Shown here: piece by piece, positions 9,073 to 17,625 of the stretch
Numbering within the stretch: the stretch's first letter is position 1
Layout: the number at the start of each line of letters is the position of its first letter
Assembly: GCF_026339735.1 (NCBI RefSeq)
Contig: NZ_JAPEQG010000001.1
Coordinates: forward strand, 5,270,001 to 5,334,000
Direction: 5' to 3'
DNA: 64,000 bases
DNA from: Streptomyces sp. NBC_01669
Lineage (GTDB): Bacteria > Actinomycetota > Actinomycetes > Streptomycetales > Streptomycetaceae
Made by a program: the position numbers and the translations under genes
Notes under the pieces: model-generated
The model's database searches: none
What the model was told of the DNA's origin: nothing
The model's input: only the letters and a program-made list of their open reading frames with translations

Positions 9073-9575
9073 GACGACCAAGCCTTCCTGAAGGAGTCCC
9101 GGGCCCGGTGCAGCCGTGACTTCACGGTGCCTACGCGCAGGCCGAGCAGTGCGGCGGCGGACTGTTCGTCGAAGCCCTCGATGTCGCGCAGGACCAGGAC
9201 CGCGCGGTGTTCGGGGGAGAGCCGGGCGAGGGTGTCGTCGATGTCGGCGGCCAGCTGCGGGTCGCCGCGGCCGGGCAGCGAGGTGAGGTCGGCGGGGACG
9301 GCGCGGGCGGTGCGGCGGGCGACACGGACCGCTTCGCGGCAGGCGATCGCGCGCACCCAGCCGTACAGCGCGGCCGGTTCCTTCAGCGTCCGCAGACCGC
9401 GGAAGACGGCGACCAGGGTCTCCTGCACGGCGTCCGGTCCGTCGGCGAGCGCGATGGGCGTGCAGATGCGGCCCGCGTACGGGATGAGGAGGTCGAGGAG
9501 TTCGTTCATGGCGATCGTGTCGCCGCGCTGGGCGGCGCGCACCAGCAGCACCGCGCGGTCGTGGTCATCGGACAC
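9069..9575 (-). CDS. ECF-type RNA polymerase sigma factor
   Basis: A 168-residue sigma-70 family protein. Region 2 is represented by AVQETLVAVFRGLRTL (a DA-Q-D-like motif) and region 4 by LSPEHRAVLVLRDIEGFDEQ with the helix-turn-helix AALLGLRVGTVKSRLHRAR. Length and absence of regions 1 and 3 make it an extracytoplasmic-function sigma factor. It overlaps the DUF3995 gene upstream (start 9575 inside that gene) and the hypothetical gene downstream, so all three form one operon. No anti-sigma gene is recognisable next to it, so its control is unclear. Confidence 0.85.
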   Translation of the reverse strand: MSDDHDRAVLLVRAAQRGDTIAMNELLDLLIPYAGRICTPIALADGPDAVQETLVAVFRGLRTLKEPAALYGWVRAIACREAVRVARRTARAVPADLTSLPGRGDPQLAADIDDTLARLSPEHRAVLVLRDIEGFDEQSAAALLGLRVGTVKSRLHRARDSFRKAWSS

Positions 9576-10086
9576 GGGCGGGAGCTTCCTCCGTCACGGT
9601 CTCGTTCTTCGTGGAGCCGTCCGTTGCCGCCAGGCGGAACGCGGCCAGGGACATGGCCAGGCACAGGGGCGTGTACAGGGCCAGGTTGAGCCAGTAGAAC
9701 GTGTCTCCCGCCCCGTCGTCGAGACCCGCCCGTACGCCGAACGCCCAGGCGACGCCCGCCAGTCCGCGGACCGCCGTACCGCAGCCGACGGCCAGTGTCG
9801 TGGCCTGCAGGAGTCGGCCGAGGCGGTGGCGGCGGCCGAGCCGGGCGCGGGCCACGACCAGTGCGGATCCGGTCAGCAGCATGGTGGCCAGGGGGAGCAG
9901 GACCGGCGGGGTGAACGGCACGTCGGAGCCCAGTACCGCGTACGAGAGCGTCGTGACGTCCTGCGCGGGCCAGGTGGCACCGGTGGACCAGAAGAGGTGC
10001 AGCAGGGCGTCCGTGGTCAGGACCGTGGCGATGGCGATGGCGGCGGCGAGCGCGGTGGGGGTGGCGGTGGGGCGGGTCGGGCGCAT
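9565..10086 (-). CDS. DUF3995 domain-containing membrane protein
   Basis: A 173-residue protein with four predicted membrane helices. The start of helix 1 (TALAAAIAIATVL), LHLFWSTGATWPAQD and the later FGVRAG are characteristic of DUF3995. AGAGGAGCC precedes the ATG at 10086. It is the first gene of the sigma-factor operon and overlaps the sigma gene by 11 bp. A membrane partner of unknown function is the safest reading; it could be the sensory or anti-sigma component, but nothing in the sequence proves this. Confidence 0.75.
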   Translation of the reverse strand: MRPTRPTATPTALAAAIAIATVLTTDALLHLFWSTGATWPAQDVTTLSYAVLGSDVPFTPPVLLPLATMLLTGSALVVARARLGRRHRLGRLLQATTLAVGCGTAVRGLAGVAWAFGVRAGLDDGAGDTFYWLNLALYTPLCLAMSLAAFRLAATDGSTKNETVTEEAPARVR

Positions 10087-10182
10087 GACGGCTCCTCTGC
10101 GAAGAACGGGTGACGGGATGCGTCACCCCACAGAGGAGCCGGACCGTGGATTCGTTCCCCGGTCAGAGCGATGCGTGGCGAT

Positions 10183-10424
10183 TCATGGCGCGGGGGCCTG
10201 TGACAGCGGCCCGGCGTGACGGTCAGCCGCGCGCCAGTAGCCCGGCGCGTTCACGCGCTCCTTGGCGACGCCCAGTTCCTTGCGTACGTACGCGGCCAGG
10301 GGCCGGGTCGTCGCCGTGTCGCGGTCGATCCAGATGTACGCATCCGCGGGGTCGCCCAGCAGCGCGGGCAGCGCGGACCTCACCTCGTCGACCAGGGGGC
10401 GCCCGCGTCGCGGCGCGGAACCCG
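10183..10424 (-). pseudogene. C-terminal remnant of a siderophore-interacting protein
   Basis: The translated segment ALPALLGDPADAYIWIDRD ... AAYVRKELGVAKERVNAPGYWRAA matches the last about 65 residues of FAD-binding siderophore-interacting proteins (ferric-siderophore reductases), which end in a conserved AYVW...GYWR block. Those proteins are normally about 260-290 residues, and here the flavin-binding N-terminal domain is absent. The remnant reads away from the iron box at 10430-10448, which is where an iron-regulated reductase gene would have been expressed from. It is therefore a deletion remnant. Confidence 0.7.
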
Positions 10425-10429
10425 GTAAT

Positions 10430-10448
10430 TTAGGTTAGGCTAACCTAA
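10430..10448. promoter_or_regulatory. Consensus iron box (DmdR1/IdeR/DtxR operator)
   Basis: The 19-bp sequence TTAGGTTAGGCTAACCTAA matches the DtxR/IdeR/DmdR consensus exactly. The dyad extends to 25 bp (10427-10451), perfect about the central G. It is 40 bp upstream of the penicillin-acylase gene and in the divergent gap with the siderophore-interacting-protein remnant. Known biology: DmdR1 with Fe2+ represses such sites, so the downstream pair should be induced by iron limitation. Confidence 0.93.
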
Positions 10449-10487
10449 ATTCTGGGGGCGGGGGAGTCGAGCAAGGGCGGGAACGGC

Positions 10488-12578
10488 ATGCGCAACGAGG
10501 TCTACCGGGACGACTGGGGCATACCCCACCTGCGTGCGCCGGGAATCCGTCAACTCGCCCATGCCCAGGGCCGCAACGCCGCTCTGGACCGCGCCTGGCA
10601 GATCGAGGTCGAACGGCACCGGGTGCAGGGCACCACGGCCGCGTTCCTCGGTGCGGACGCCCTCGAATGGGACCGGTTCGCCCGCCGGGTGCGGCTGGAC
10701 GACACCGCCCGACGCTGCTTCGAGCGTCTGGAGCGCGTCGCACCGCGGACCGCCGACTGGGTGCTGTCGTACGTCGACGGCGTCAACGCGGGACTGACGG
10801 AAGGGGCGGGCAGGGCACCCGAGTTCGCCGCTGCCGGGCTCGCCCCGGGATCCTGGCGGCCCTGGACCCCGCTCGGCGTCTGGCTCTCCACCCACATCCT
10901 GTTCGCGGGCTTCCCCACCAAGCTCTGGCGCGAGGAGGTCGCCCGCCGGCTGGGCGACGACGCCATCGAGCTCTTCGCCACCGACGGCCCCGGTACCTCC
11001 GGCAGCAACGGCTGGCTCGTCACCCCTGAGCGGACCGCCACCGGGGCACCGATCATCGCGGGCGACCCGCACCGGTTCATCGAGGACCCGGGCGTCTACC
11101 AGCAGATCCGTCTCGCCTGCCCCGAGTTCGACGTGCTGGGCCTCGCGGTCCCCGGCGTACCCGGTCTGGCCCACTTCGGCCACACCGGGCACGTCGCCTG
11201 GGCGATCACCAACGCCATGGCCGACTACCAGGACCTCTACCGGGAACGGCTGCGGCGCACACCGGCCGGTGACGTCGAGGCGCTCGGCCCCGACGGCTGG
11301 GAACCGGCCGCCGCCCACACCGAGACCATCGACGTGGCGGGCGCCGACGCGGTGACCGTCGAGGTCGTGGAGACCGGCCGCGGGCCCGTGATCATCGGCG
11401 GCCCGGACACCGGCGAGGAAGCCGTCAGCCTCCGCCACCCGCCCCGCGTCACCGGCGAACTCGGCTTCGACACCCTGCTCGCGATGCTCCGCTCCCGCAC
11501 GGTCGCCGAGCTCGACACCGCGCTCGACCGCTGGGTGGAGCCGGTCAATGTGGTCCTGGCGGCGGACACGGCGGGCGCGACCCTGCACCGGGTCGCCGGA
11601 CACGTACCCGTGCGCCCGCACGAGAACCGGCTGCGTACGGTGCCCGCCTGGGACGCCGCATACACCTGGCGGGACCGCCGCGCGCCGATGCCGCGCGCGG
11701 ACGTCCGCGGCGCGGCGGTGATGGCCAACCAGCGGGGGATCGCCGCCCCGCTCGGCATCGAGTTCGCACCCCCGCACCGGGCCGACCGGATACGCGAACT
11801 GCTCGACGAATCGGCCCACTGGACCGCCAAGGACATGGCGAACCTCCACATGGACACCCATCTCGCTTCCGCCCGCCCCCTGTTGGGGATGCTGGAAGAG
11901 GTGGCGGTGCCCGGCCCGCAGGCCGTACGGCTGCGCGAACGGCTGCTGCGCTGGGACCGGCGGATGGACGCCGACAGCACGGACGCCACGCTGTACGCGG
12001 CGCTGCGCGCGGAGGTCGTGCACCGTCTGGCCGCCCACCCGGCGTTCGCTCCGCTGAACGGGTCGGCGCACTCGGATCCGTACCCGGATCTGTTCCGCCC
12101 CTGGCTCGCGACGGTGCCGAGGATCGCGTACGCGCTGGAGGGACTGCTGACAGGGACCGGCGGCGGACCGCTGACGCACGCGGAACGGCTGGCAGTGGTC
12201 GCGGGTGCCGTGGAGCGGATCGCGGGTGAGGACGTCCCCCGTCCCTGGGGCGAGGTGCACCGGCTCGCGCCCTGGCAGGCGCTGCCCGGTACGCACCCCG
12301 GAGAGAACTGGCCCGGGCTCGCGGGCGACCACGACTGCGTCCTGTCCACGTCCAGCGTCCCCGGCGTCACCGACCACAGCGCCCGCGGCCCGGCCGCCCG
12401 CTACGTATGGGACCTGGCGCGGCGCGAGGACAGCTTGTGGGTGGTCCCGCTCGGGGCGTCGGGGGTCCCGGGGGACGCCCACCACCGCGATCAACTCCCG
12501 CTGTGGGCACGGGGAGAACTCGTCCCCGTCGTCACGGACTGGAACCTGCTGCACCGAGAAGAGGAGAACCCGAGATGA
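10488..12578 (+). CDS. Penicillin acylase family Ntn-hydrolase, iron-regulated
   Basis: A 696-residue Ntn-hydrolase of the penicillin acylase/PvdQ family. The predicted self-cleavage site is GTSG-S173-NGW, making Ser173 the N-terminal nucleophile of the beta chain; IIAGDPHR follows and MANQRG and the Asn/His region occur later as in the family. Unlike PvdQ or penicillin G acylase there is no signal peptide: the protein begins MRNEVYRDDWGIPHLRAPG, already the conserved start of the alpha chain. The iron box 40 bp upstream and the coupled acetyltransferase (ATGA overlap) point to siderophore tailoring, for example deacylation of an acylated precursor as PvdQ does for pyoverdine. A cytoplasmic site of action and the substrate are inference. 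Confidence 0.85.
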   Translation: MRNEVYRDDWGIPHLRAPGIRQLAHAQGRNAALDRAWQIEVERHRVQGTTAAFLGADALEWDRFARRVRLDDTARRCFERLERVAPRTADWVLSYVDGVNAGLTEGAGRAPEFAAAGLAPGSWRPWTPLGVWLSTHILFAGFPTKLWREEVARRLGDDAIELFATDGPGTSGSNGWLVTPERTATGAPIIAGDPHRFIEDPGVYQQIRLACPEFDVLGLAVPGVPGLAHFGHTGHVAWAITNAMADYQDLYRERLRRTPAGDVEALGPDGWEPAAAHTETIDVAGADAVTVEVVETGRGPVIIGGPDTGEEAVSLRHPPRVTGELGFDTLLAMLRSRTVAELDTALDRWVEPVNVVLAADTAGATLHRVAGHVPVRPHENRLRTVPAWDAAYTWRDRRAPMPRADVRGAAVMANQRGIAAPLGIEFAPPHRADRIRELLDESAHWTAKDMANLHMDTHLASARPLLGMLEEVAVPGPQAVRLRERLLRWDRRMDADSTDATLYAALRAEVVHRLAAHPAFAPLNGSAHSDPYPDLFRPWLATVPRIAYALEGLLTGTGGGPLTHAERLAVVAGAVERIAGEDVPRPWGEVHRLAPWQALPGTHPGENWPGLAGDHDCVLSTSSVPGVTDHSARGPAARYVWDLARREDSLWVVPLGASGVPGDAHHRDQLPLWARGELVPVVTDWNLLHREEENPR

Positions 12579-13144
12579 GCGCCGAGACCAGCGCCGAGTC
12601 CCATGCGTACGAGCGAGAGGTCGACGGCTTCGGCTCCGTCCGCCTCGTCCCCGTCGACCCGGCAGGCGACCTCGACCTGCTCCACGCCTGGGTCACCGAG
12701 GAACGCGCCCGTTTCTGGGGCATGGGCGGATACAGCCGCGAACAGGTCCGGGAAACCTACGGGTTCCTGGACTCGCTCACCACCCACCACGCCTATCTGG
12801 TCCACCGCGACGGCGAACCCGTCGCCCTCTTCCAGACGTACGAACCGGACGCCGACCCGCTCGGCGAGTGCTACGACGTGCAGCCCGGTGACCACGGAAT
12901 CCACCTGCTGGTCGGCCCCACCGGCACCGCCGAACCGGGCTTCACCGGTGCGCTGCTCTCCGTACTCATCGGCTACGTCTTCGGCGATCCCGCCCACCGG
13001 CGGATCGTCGTCGAGCCCGACGCCCGCAACGAGAAGGCGGTCGCCCGGGTGGTCCGGGCCGGCTTCGAGCTCGGCCCGGAGATCGATAAGCCGGAGAAGC
13101 GGGCCCGGCTCGCCTTTCTGAGCCGGGCCGCCGCACACCGCTAG
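12575..13144 (+). CDS. GNAT acetyltransferase of the siderophore (IucB/AlcB-like) type
   Basis: A 189-residue GNAT protein starting at ATG 12575, which overlaps the acylase stop. The block GIHLLVGP ... GALLSVLIGYVFGDP ... IVVEPDARNEKAVARV, and the C-terminal GFELGPEIDKPEKRARL, are typical of the acyltransferases that acetylate or acylate N-hydroxylysine/ornithine side chains in siderophore assembly (IucB, MbtK, DesC-like). It shares the iron box with the acylase. A pathway in which one enzyme adds and the other removes an acyl group is plausible; no NRPS or NIS synthetase is present in the window. Confidence 0.82.
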   Translation: MSAETSAESHAYEREVDGFGSVRLVPVDPAGDLDLLHAWVTEERARFWGMGGYSREQVRETYGFLDSLTTHHAYLVHRDGEPVALFQTYEPDADPLGECYDVQPGDHGIHLLVGPTGTAEPGFTGALLSVLIGYVFGDPAHRRIVVEPDARNEKAVARVVRAGFELGPEIDKPEKRARLAFLSRAAAHR

Positions 13145-14595
13145 AAGATGTCCAGGAACACCGGATTGGTGAGCGCCGCCAGTGCCCCCGGCAGCCCCGG
13201 CACCGTGGCCGGGTGACGGACCTCGGCGCGGACATAGGCGGCGTACATCGGGGTCGTACACCACTCCACCGTGCCCGAGCCCGACTCCGGCAGCGTGGAG
13301 GTGAACAGCGTGCCCTGGTCCGTGACGAAGTGGGCGGTGCAGCCGGGCACCCCGGTGACCTCCAGCCGTACGGTGACCGGACTGTCCGCGTCGGCCCGCA
13401 GCCGCTCACCGATCCCCGCGTGCCTGCCGCGCCCGCCCGATATGCCGAAGGAGAGGGTGACCGCGGACGACTCGGCGATGTACGAGTGTCCGGCCCGGAT
13501 GCCCGCGAGGATCGCGTCGCGCGAGAGCTCCTCGGCGAGGACGACGGTCTGCGGCAGCCCCACCCTGTCCGGCTCGCGGTGTGCGTCGCTGTTGCCCATC
13601 GCCGGGATCCACGGCTTCGATACGCGGACGGCCGCCACGAGGGAGTTGTCCCACTCGGCGAGCGCGATCTCGTCCTCCGGGGTGTACGGCCCGTTCCACA
13701 CCTCCACCGCGTCCGCCTCGTCGAAGCCGAACTTCCAGTGGCAGCCGATGCAGGTGGCGTGCGGATGGGCGGGGACGACCAGGCCGCCCGCCCGGCGGAC
13801 GGCCTTCGCGTAGTGCCCGAAGCGGTTGTCGCGGGCCCGGTAGCGCCAGTCGACGAAGGTGCCGGGGTCGGTGGAGAGCGCGATCACATGACCGTTGCGC
13901 GTGGTGATCTCCTCGCCCGTCAGGATGAGCAGATCGTCGCCCCACAGCCCCTGCCAGGCGCTGTGCGCGGTGTGGGTGTTGTGTTCGCTGCTGTTGATGA
14001 AGTCGAGCCCGGCGGCGCGTGCGGCGGTGGCGATCTCGGCCGGGGTGCGCTTGCCGTCCGAGTGGACGGAGTGCAGATGGCAGTCTCCGCGGTACCAGGC
14101 GCGGCCGCGTCCCCTGGCGCGCTCGGGCGGGTACGCGGGCGCAGGAGTGGTGCCGGCCTCGCCGAAACGGAGGGCGATCGTCACCTCGTACGGGAGGCCC
14201 TCGGGCGCGACGGTGTACGGGCCCAGCACGATGTTCCAGGTCCCGGCCCGTACCGGACCCGCGACATAGCCGGGTGTCGCCTCGTCCGCCCGGATGAAGA
14301 AGCCGCCACGCGCCCCGCCGGACCAGCCCCGGAAGCCGCGCCCGCCCGGTTCGGTGCCGCGCTCGTCGAAGATGCCGATGTCGAGGGTGTTGCCCTGGGT
14401 GCCGGCCGGGACGGGAGTCTTCACGTACGTGTACGAGACGGCGATCTCCCGTACGCCGTGGGGCACGTCGACCGGCAGATAGACGAAGTCGGGCGACCCG
14501 GTCGGCAGGGTGCCGCGCACGGTCTTCGTCAGGTCGGCCCGGTCCGTAGCGCCGTCTTTGCCGGGGGCGGCGTTCGCGAAGCTCACAGTGGACAA
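13141..14595 (-). CDS. CehA/McbA family metallohydrolase (PHP fold), start damaged
   Basis: The PHP-type metal motifs are intact: GDCHLHSVHSDG, INSSEHNTH, LTGEEITT, VVPAHPHAT and MGNSDAH. An N-terminal beta-sandwich (VRGTLPTG...FVYLPVDVP) precedes the PHP domain. The residues SALTLSTVSFANAAPG look like the end of a signal peptide with an AxA cleavage site, yet in this frame there is no ATG or GTG before them; TTG 14595 and GTG 14586 would start inside the signal. An ATG at 14650 in another frame encodes LPRRRF, a possible twin-arginine start, so a one-base indel near 14605-14615 may have broken the gene. It ends convergently against the acetyltransferase stop (4-bp overlap). Confidence 0.72.
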   Translation of the reverse strand: MSTVSFANAAPGKDGATDRADLTKTVRGTLPTGSPDFVYLPVDVPHGVREIAVSYTYVKTPVPAGTQGNTLDIGIFDERGTEPGGRGFRGWSGGARGGFFIRADEATPGYVAGPVRAGTWNIVLGPYTVAPEGLPYEVTIALRFGEAGTTPAPAYPPERARGRGRAWYRGDCHLHSVHSDGKRTPAEIATAARAAGLDFINSSEHNTHTAHSAWQGLWGDDLLILTGEEITTRNGHVIALSTDPGTFVDWRYRARDNRFGHYAKAVRRAGGLVVPAHPHATCIGCHWKFGFDEADAVEVWNGPYTPEDEIALAEWDNSLVAAVRVSKPWIPAMGNSDAHREPDRVGLPQTVVLAEELSRDAILAGIRAGHSYIAESSAVTLSFGISGGRGRHAGIGERLRADADSPVTVRLEVTGVPGCTAHFVTDQGTLFTSTLPESGSGTVEWCTTPMYAAYVRAEVRHPATVPGLPGALAALTNPVFLDIF

Positions 14596-14685
14596 CGTTA
14601 GGGCGGAAACGGCGACGCGGGAGTCCTGGGCGTCCTGATCGGCACCGCATAGGTTGGGGTCAGACGACGACGGAGGTGTCCTCGA

Positions 14686-15531
14686 ATGCGGATCGCCACA
14701 ACGATCTTCCTCACCGATGAGACGATCACGCCGGTACGGCTCGCGCGCGAGCTCGAACAGCGGGGATTCGCCGGGCTCTATCTGCCGGAGCACACGCACA
14801 TCCCGGTGAGCAGGGACACCCCGTATCCGGCGGGCGGCGACCTCCCGCCCGAGTACGGCCGCACGCTCGACCCGTTCGTCGCCCTCGGCCAGGCTGCCGC
14901 GGTGACGGAGCGGCTGGCGCTCGGCACCGGCATCACCCTGATCGCCCAGCACGACCCGATCGACCTGGCGAAGCAGATCGCCACGCTCGACCACCTCTCC
15001 GGCGGCATGTTCACGCTCGGCCTCGGTTTCGGCTGGAATGTCGAGGAGGCCGCGGACCACGGAGTGACCTGGCGGACCCGGCGGGAGCTGGGCCGCGACC
15101 GGATGGCGCTGATGCGCGCCCTGTGGGCGGACGAACCCACGGGTTACGAGGGGGAGTTCGGGTCCGTCCGGGCCAGTCACGCGTACCCGAAGCCGGTCCA
15201 GGAGGCGCGCGGCCCGGTGACCGGCCCGCGCACCCTGATCGGCGGAGCGGCAGGCCCGAAGCTGTTCGCTCATATCGCGGAGTATGCGGACGGCTGGCTC
15301 CCGATCGGTGGCCGGGGACTGACGGAATCGGTGCCCGTTCTGCGCGAGGCCTGGGAGTCGGCAGGCCGGGACCCGAAGCAGCTCCAGGTGGTGCCGTACG
15401 CGGTGCTGCCGAGCGCGGGGAAGCTGGCGCACTACGCGGACCTTGGCATCGAGGAGGTCGTCCTGCAGCTTCCCCCGGCCGGGGATGCGGAGGTCCTGCG
15501 CACCCTCGACGATTACGCACAGTATCTGTGA
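14686..15531 (+). CDS. LLM class F420-dependent oxidoreductase (TIGR03619-like)
   Basis: A 281-residue enzyme with GLYLPEHTHIPVSRDTPYP, GTGITLIAQHDPI, TLDHLSGGMFTLGLGFGWN and YADGWLPIGG, the signature set of the TIGR03619 subgroup of F420-dependent luciferase-like proteins. ATG 14686 is preceded by GGAGGTGTCC. It is divergent from the metallohydrolase with a very short gap and is followed by two strong hairpins. It appears to be a single-gene unit. It is not especially close to the enzyme at 427. Substrate unknown. Confidence 0.85.
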   Translation: MRIATTIFLTDETITPVRLARELEQRGFAGLYLPEHTHIPVSRDTPYPAGGDLPPEYGRTLDPFVALGQAAAVTERLALGTGITLIAQHDPIDLAKQIATLDHLSGGMFTLGLGFGWNVEEAADHGVTWRTRRELGRDRMALMRALWADEPTGYEGEFGSVRASHAYPKPVQEARGPVTGPRTLIGGAAGPKLFAHIAEYADGWLPIGGRGLTESVPVLREAWESAGRDPKQLQVVPYAVLPSAGKLAHYADLGIEEVVLQLPPAGDAEVLRTLDDYAQYL

Positions 15532-15590
15532 CCGAGGCAGGGCCGGGACGGTACCGCCGGCGGGGACCGCTCGGGTGATGTCCGCTCCGT

Positions 15591-15692
15591 ACCCCCGGGA
15601 GGACGGGCGCGCCACGTCTCCCGGGGGTCGGTGATCGGGAATGATCGACCATCCCGGCCGGGCGGGCCCGCGCCCCCTTCCGCGGGCCCGCC
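15591..15692. terminator. Two strong hairpins between convergent genes
   Basis: Stem 1: ACCCCCGGGAG (15591-15601) pairs with CTCCCGGGGGT (15618-15628). Stem 2: GGCGGGCCCGCG (15661-15672) pairs with CGCGGGCCCGCC (15681-15692) across an 8-nt loop. Both are perfect and lie between the LLM gene and the convergent SRPBCC gene, so they most likely serve as a bidirectional terminator. Confidence 0.7.
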
Positions 15693-15752
15693 CCCGGTGC
15701 AACCGGCGGCAGGCGGGTGCCGCCGGACCCGGTCACAACGCCGGGGAGCGCG

Positions 15753-16199
15753 TCAGGAGGCGAGTGCCTCCGCATGCGCCTTGATGCGCTTGAGGTAGTC
15801 GGACTCGGGATAACTGCTCGCGGCGTGCGCGTACGCCGGATTGCCGTCGCTCCACTGGTCGACGGTCAGTTCGAGTTCCGTCGAGTCCCCGCGGGGTGTC
15901 AGCCGGTGGGCCATCCGGCAACTGGTCTCGGCGTGCTTCTCGTTGTGCGCCGCTCCCGGATGCTGGATGTAGGTGAACTCCCCGAGTGGATCGAACACTT
16001 CGATGTCGCCGTAGACCTGCACGATCCGCTCGCCTTCGGGGCCGTAGCCGACGAAGTCCACGCGGCTGCCGACCGCGAAGGACGACTCGATCAGGCAGCC
16101 GAAGAGCGTGGCCTTCGTTCCCTCGGACGTGGTCAGGGTGTCCCATACCTGCTGGGGACTCGCGGCGATCGTGACCTTGTAGCGAAGAGGCTCTGTCAT
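15753..16199 (-). CDS. SRPBCC/AHSA1-family protein
   Basis: A 148-residue START-like fold protein. It shows the family opening RYKVTIAASPQQVWDTLT, the central strand VDFVGYGPEGERIVQVYGDI with FDPLGEFTYI, and the long C-terminal helix. AHSA1-type members in actinobacteria are often stand-alone and bind hydrophobic ligands. It has no operon partner: downstream lie the hairpins and upstream a 166-bp gap before the next (same-strand) gene. No specific role can be given. Confidence 0.8.
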   Translation of the reverse strand: MTEPLRYKVTIAASPQQVWDTLTTSEGTKATLFGCLIESSFAVGSRVDFVGYGPEGERIVQVYGDIEVFDPLGEFTYIQHPGAAHNEKHAETSCRMAHRLTPRGDSTELELTVDQWSDGNPAYAHAASSYPESDYLKRIKAHAEALAS

Positions 16200-16365
16200 G
16201 CGGGAAGGCTAGGACACGGCTGTGACAAGGCATGCGTGATTGCCCTCGCCAGGTGCCGGACAGCCCCCGGCATGAGCGTTGAGGTGGAGAGCATCTGTAA
16301 GGGGAGTCGTTGAGCCGTCGACGCCTTCGGCCGGTTGCTGTCCCACCTGCCACCGGCAGCCCTCC

Positions 16366-17625
16366 TCAAGGCAGCACCAGGATCGCGTCGCCGACCGGGC
16401 GCTCGCCCGCCGCGTCGGACGGGCGGTTGATCACCTTGCCGTCGACGACCATCGTGGTCGAGCCGCCGCCGTCCAGGTTGACGGCGCTCTCCATGCCGAG
16501 GGAGTCGGCCACCGCGGCGCTCTCCGCGATGGACAGACCGAGGCTGTCGACGGCGCGGCCGTCGACCGTGGCCAGCATGATCCGGCCGTGCCCGTCCACA
16601 CCGGCGATCGTGCGCGGATTCCGCTTGGCCGCCCAGCCGTAGTAGAAGCTCGGGTCGCCGGGCCGGACCATGCCGTCGGCCTGCGGTGTCACATGGGGAC
16701 GGCCGTCGCGGACGAGCTCCGGGCCGCCGTTGACAGCCATCTGCGGGCTGTGGGTCGGTCGGCCCTGCTCGTCGGTCAGGTGGCCGCTGACGGCGAGGCG
16801 GGCGCCCGGCTTGGCGATCGCGCGCAGGGCGGCGGCCTCGGTGCCGGTGCCCTGAACCGAGCGGGCGCCCGCCGGGAGCGCGCCACCGCGGGTTTCCCGG
16901 ACCTCGGTCACCCGGCCCTGCCGGTCCAGGACGGCTTCCACGCCGGGGCCGGCCGGGGTGGAGGCGCCGTAGTCCGCGGTGAAGGCGACGAGCTCGTCGG
17001 GGTCGGTGCAGGTCGTGTCGTGGAGCGGGTGGCTGGTGGGCAGGTCGTCGTGGGTTCCGCCGCAGTTGCGGATGAGGCCGGGGACGCGGTTGATGCCGTC
17101 GAGGGCCAGCGTGGTGTGCCCGCCCCTGACCTCGCCGGTCCAGCTGTACCGGTTGACGCCTGCGTGCCGCGCGTCGGCGGTGAACGTGAACACCGGCCGG
17201 CTGTTGGTGGCCTCGCTCCGCAGCTGTCCGTTGTAGACGCCGAGGCCTGCGGGGTCGCCGGGCGCACCGGCGGCGGGGTCGAGCACGAAGAACCCTGCGT
17301 TGATCCCCGCAGTCGCGTTCCGGGTCCGGGCGAGCATGCTGGTGGTCTCGCGCCGCTCGATGTCCGGCCCGAAGTCGCCGACGAGGTCACCGCGGAACTT
17401 CTTGGGGTCGATGGTGAGCACCTGAACACGCCACGGACCGCGGTCGGTCGAGGATCCGTCCCACCCGGTGAAGACGGCGGAGGCGGTGAAACCCGCGGCC
17501 CGCACCCGTGCGAGGAGGGTGTTGGCGGCTGCCTTGTCGGCATTGAGCCCGATCCGCACCCGGAAGCCGAGCGTGCCGCCGGCGAAGTCGGCCACGGCAG
17601 GGGTCGTGACCGGTGCGGAGTCGCT
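16366..17625 (-). pseudogene. Phosphodiester glycosidase family protein, 5'-truncated
   Basis: The C-terminal catalytic domain is intact: PDIERRETTSMLART, GINAGFF, MAVNGGPELV, RTIAGVDGHGRIML and the active-site NLDGGGSTTM, ending at 16366. Full-length secreted relatives carry a signal peptide and about 100 more N-terminal residues, including a first SPOR-like repeat. Here similarity begins abruptly at TTPAVADFAGG (about 17600) with no start codon beyond an internal GTG, and the DNA upstream belongs to a different gene. It has therefore lost its secretion signal and is probably non-functional. Confidence 0.7.

Noticed and set aside
13141..15702. Treating the whole 853-codon frame as one protein.
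   Set aside because: Only the part below about 14600 encodes the metallohydrolase; the rest is antisense to the LLM gene at 14686.
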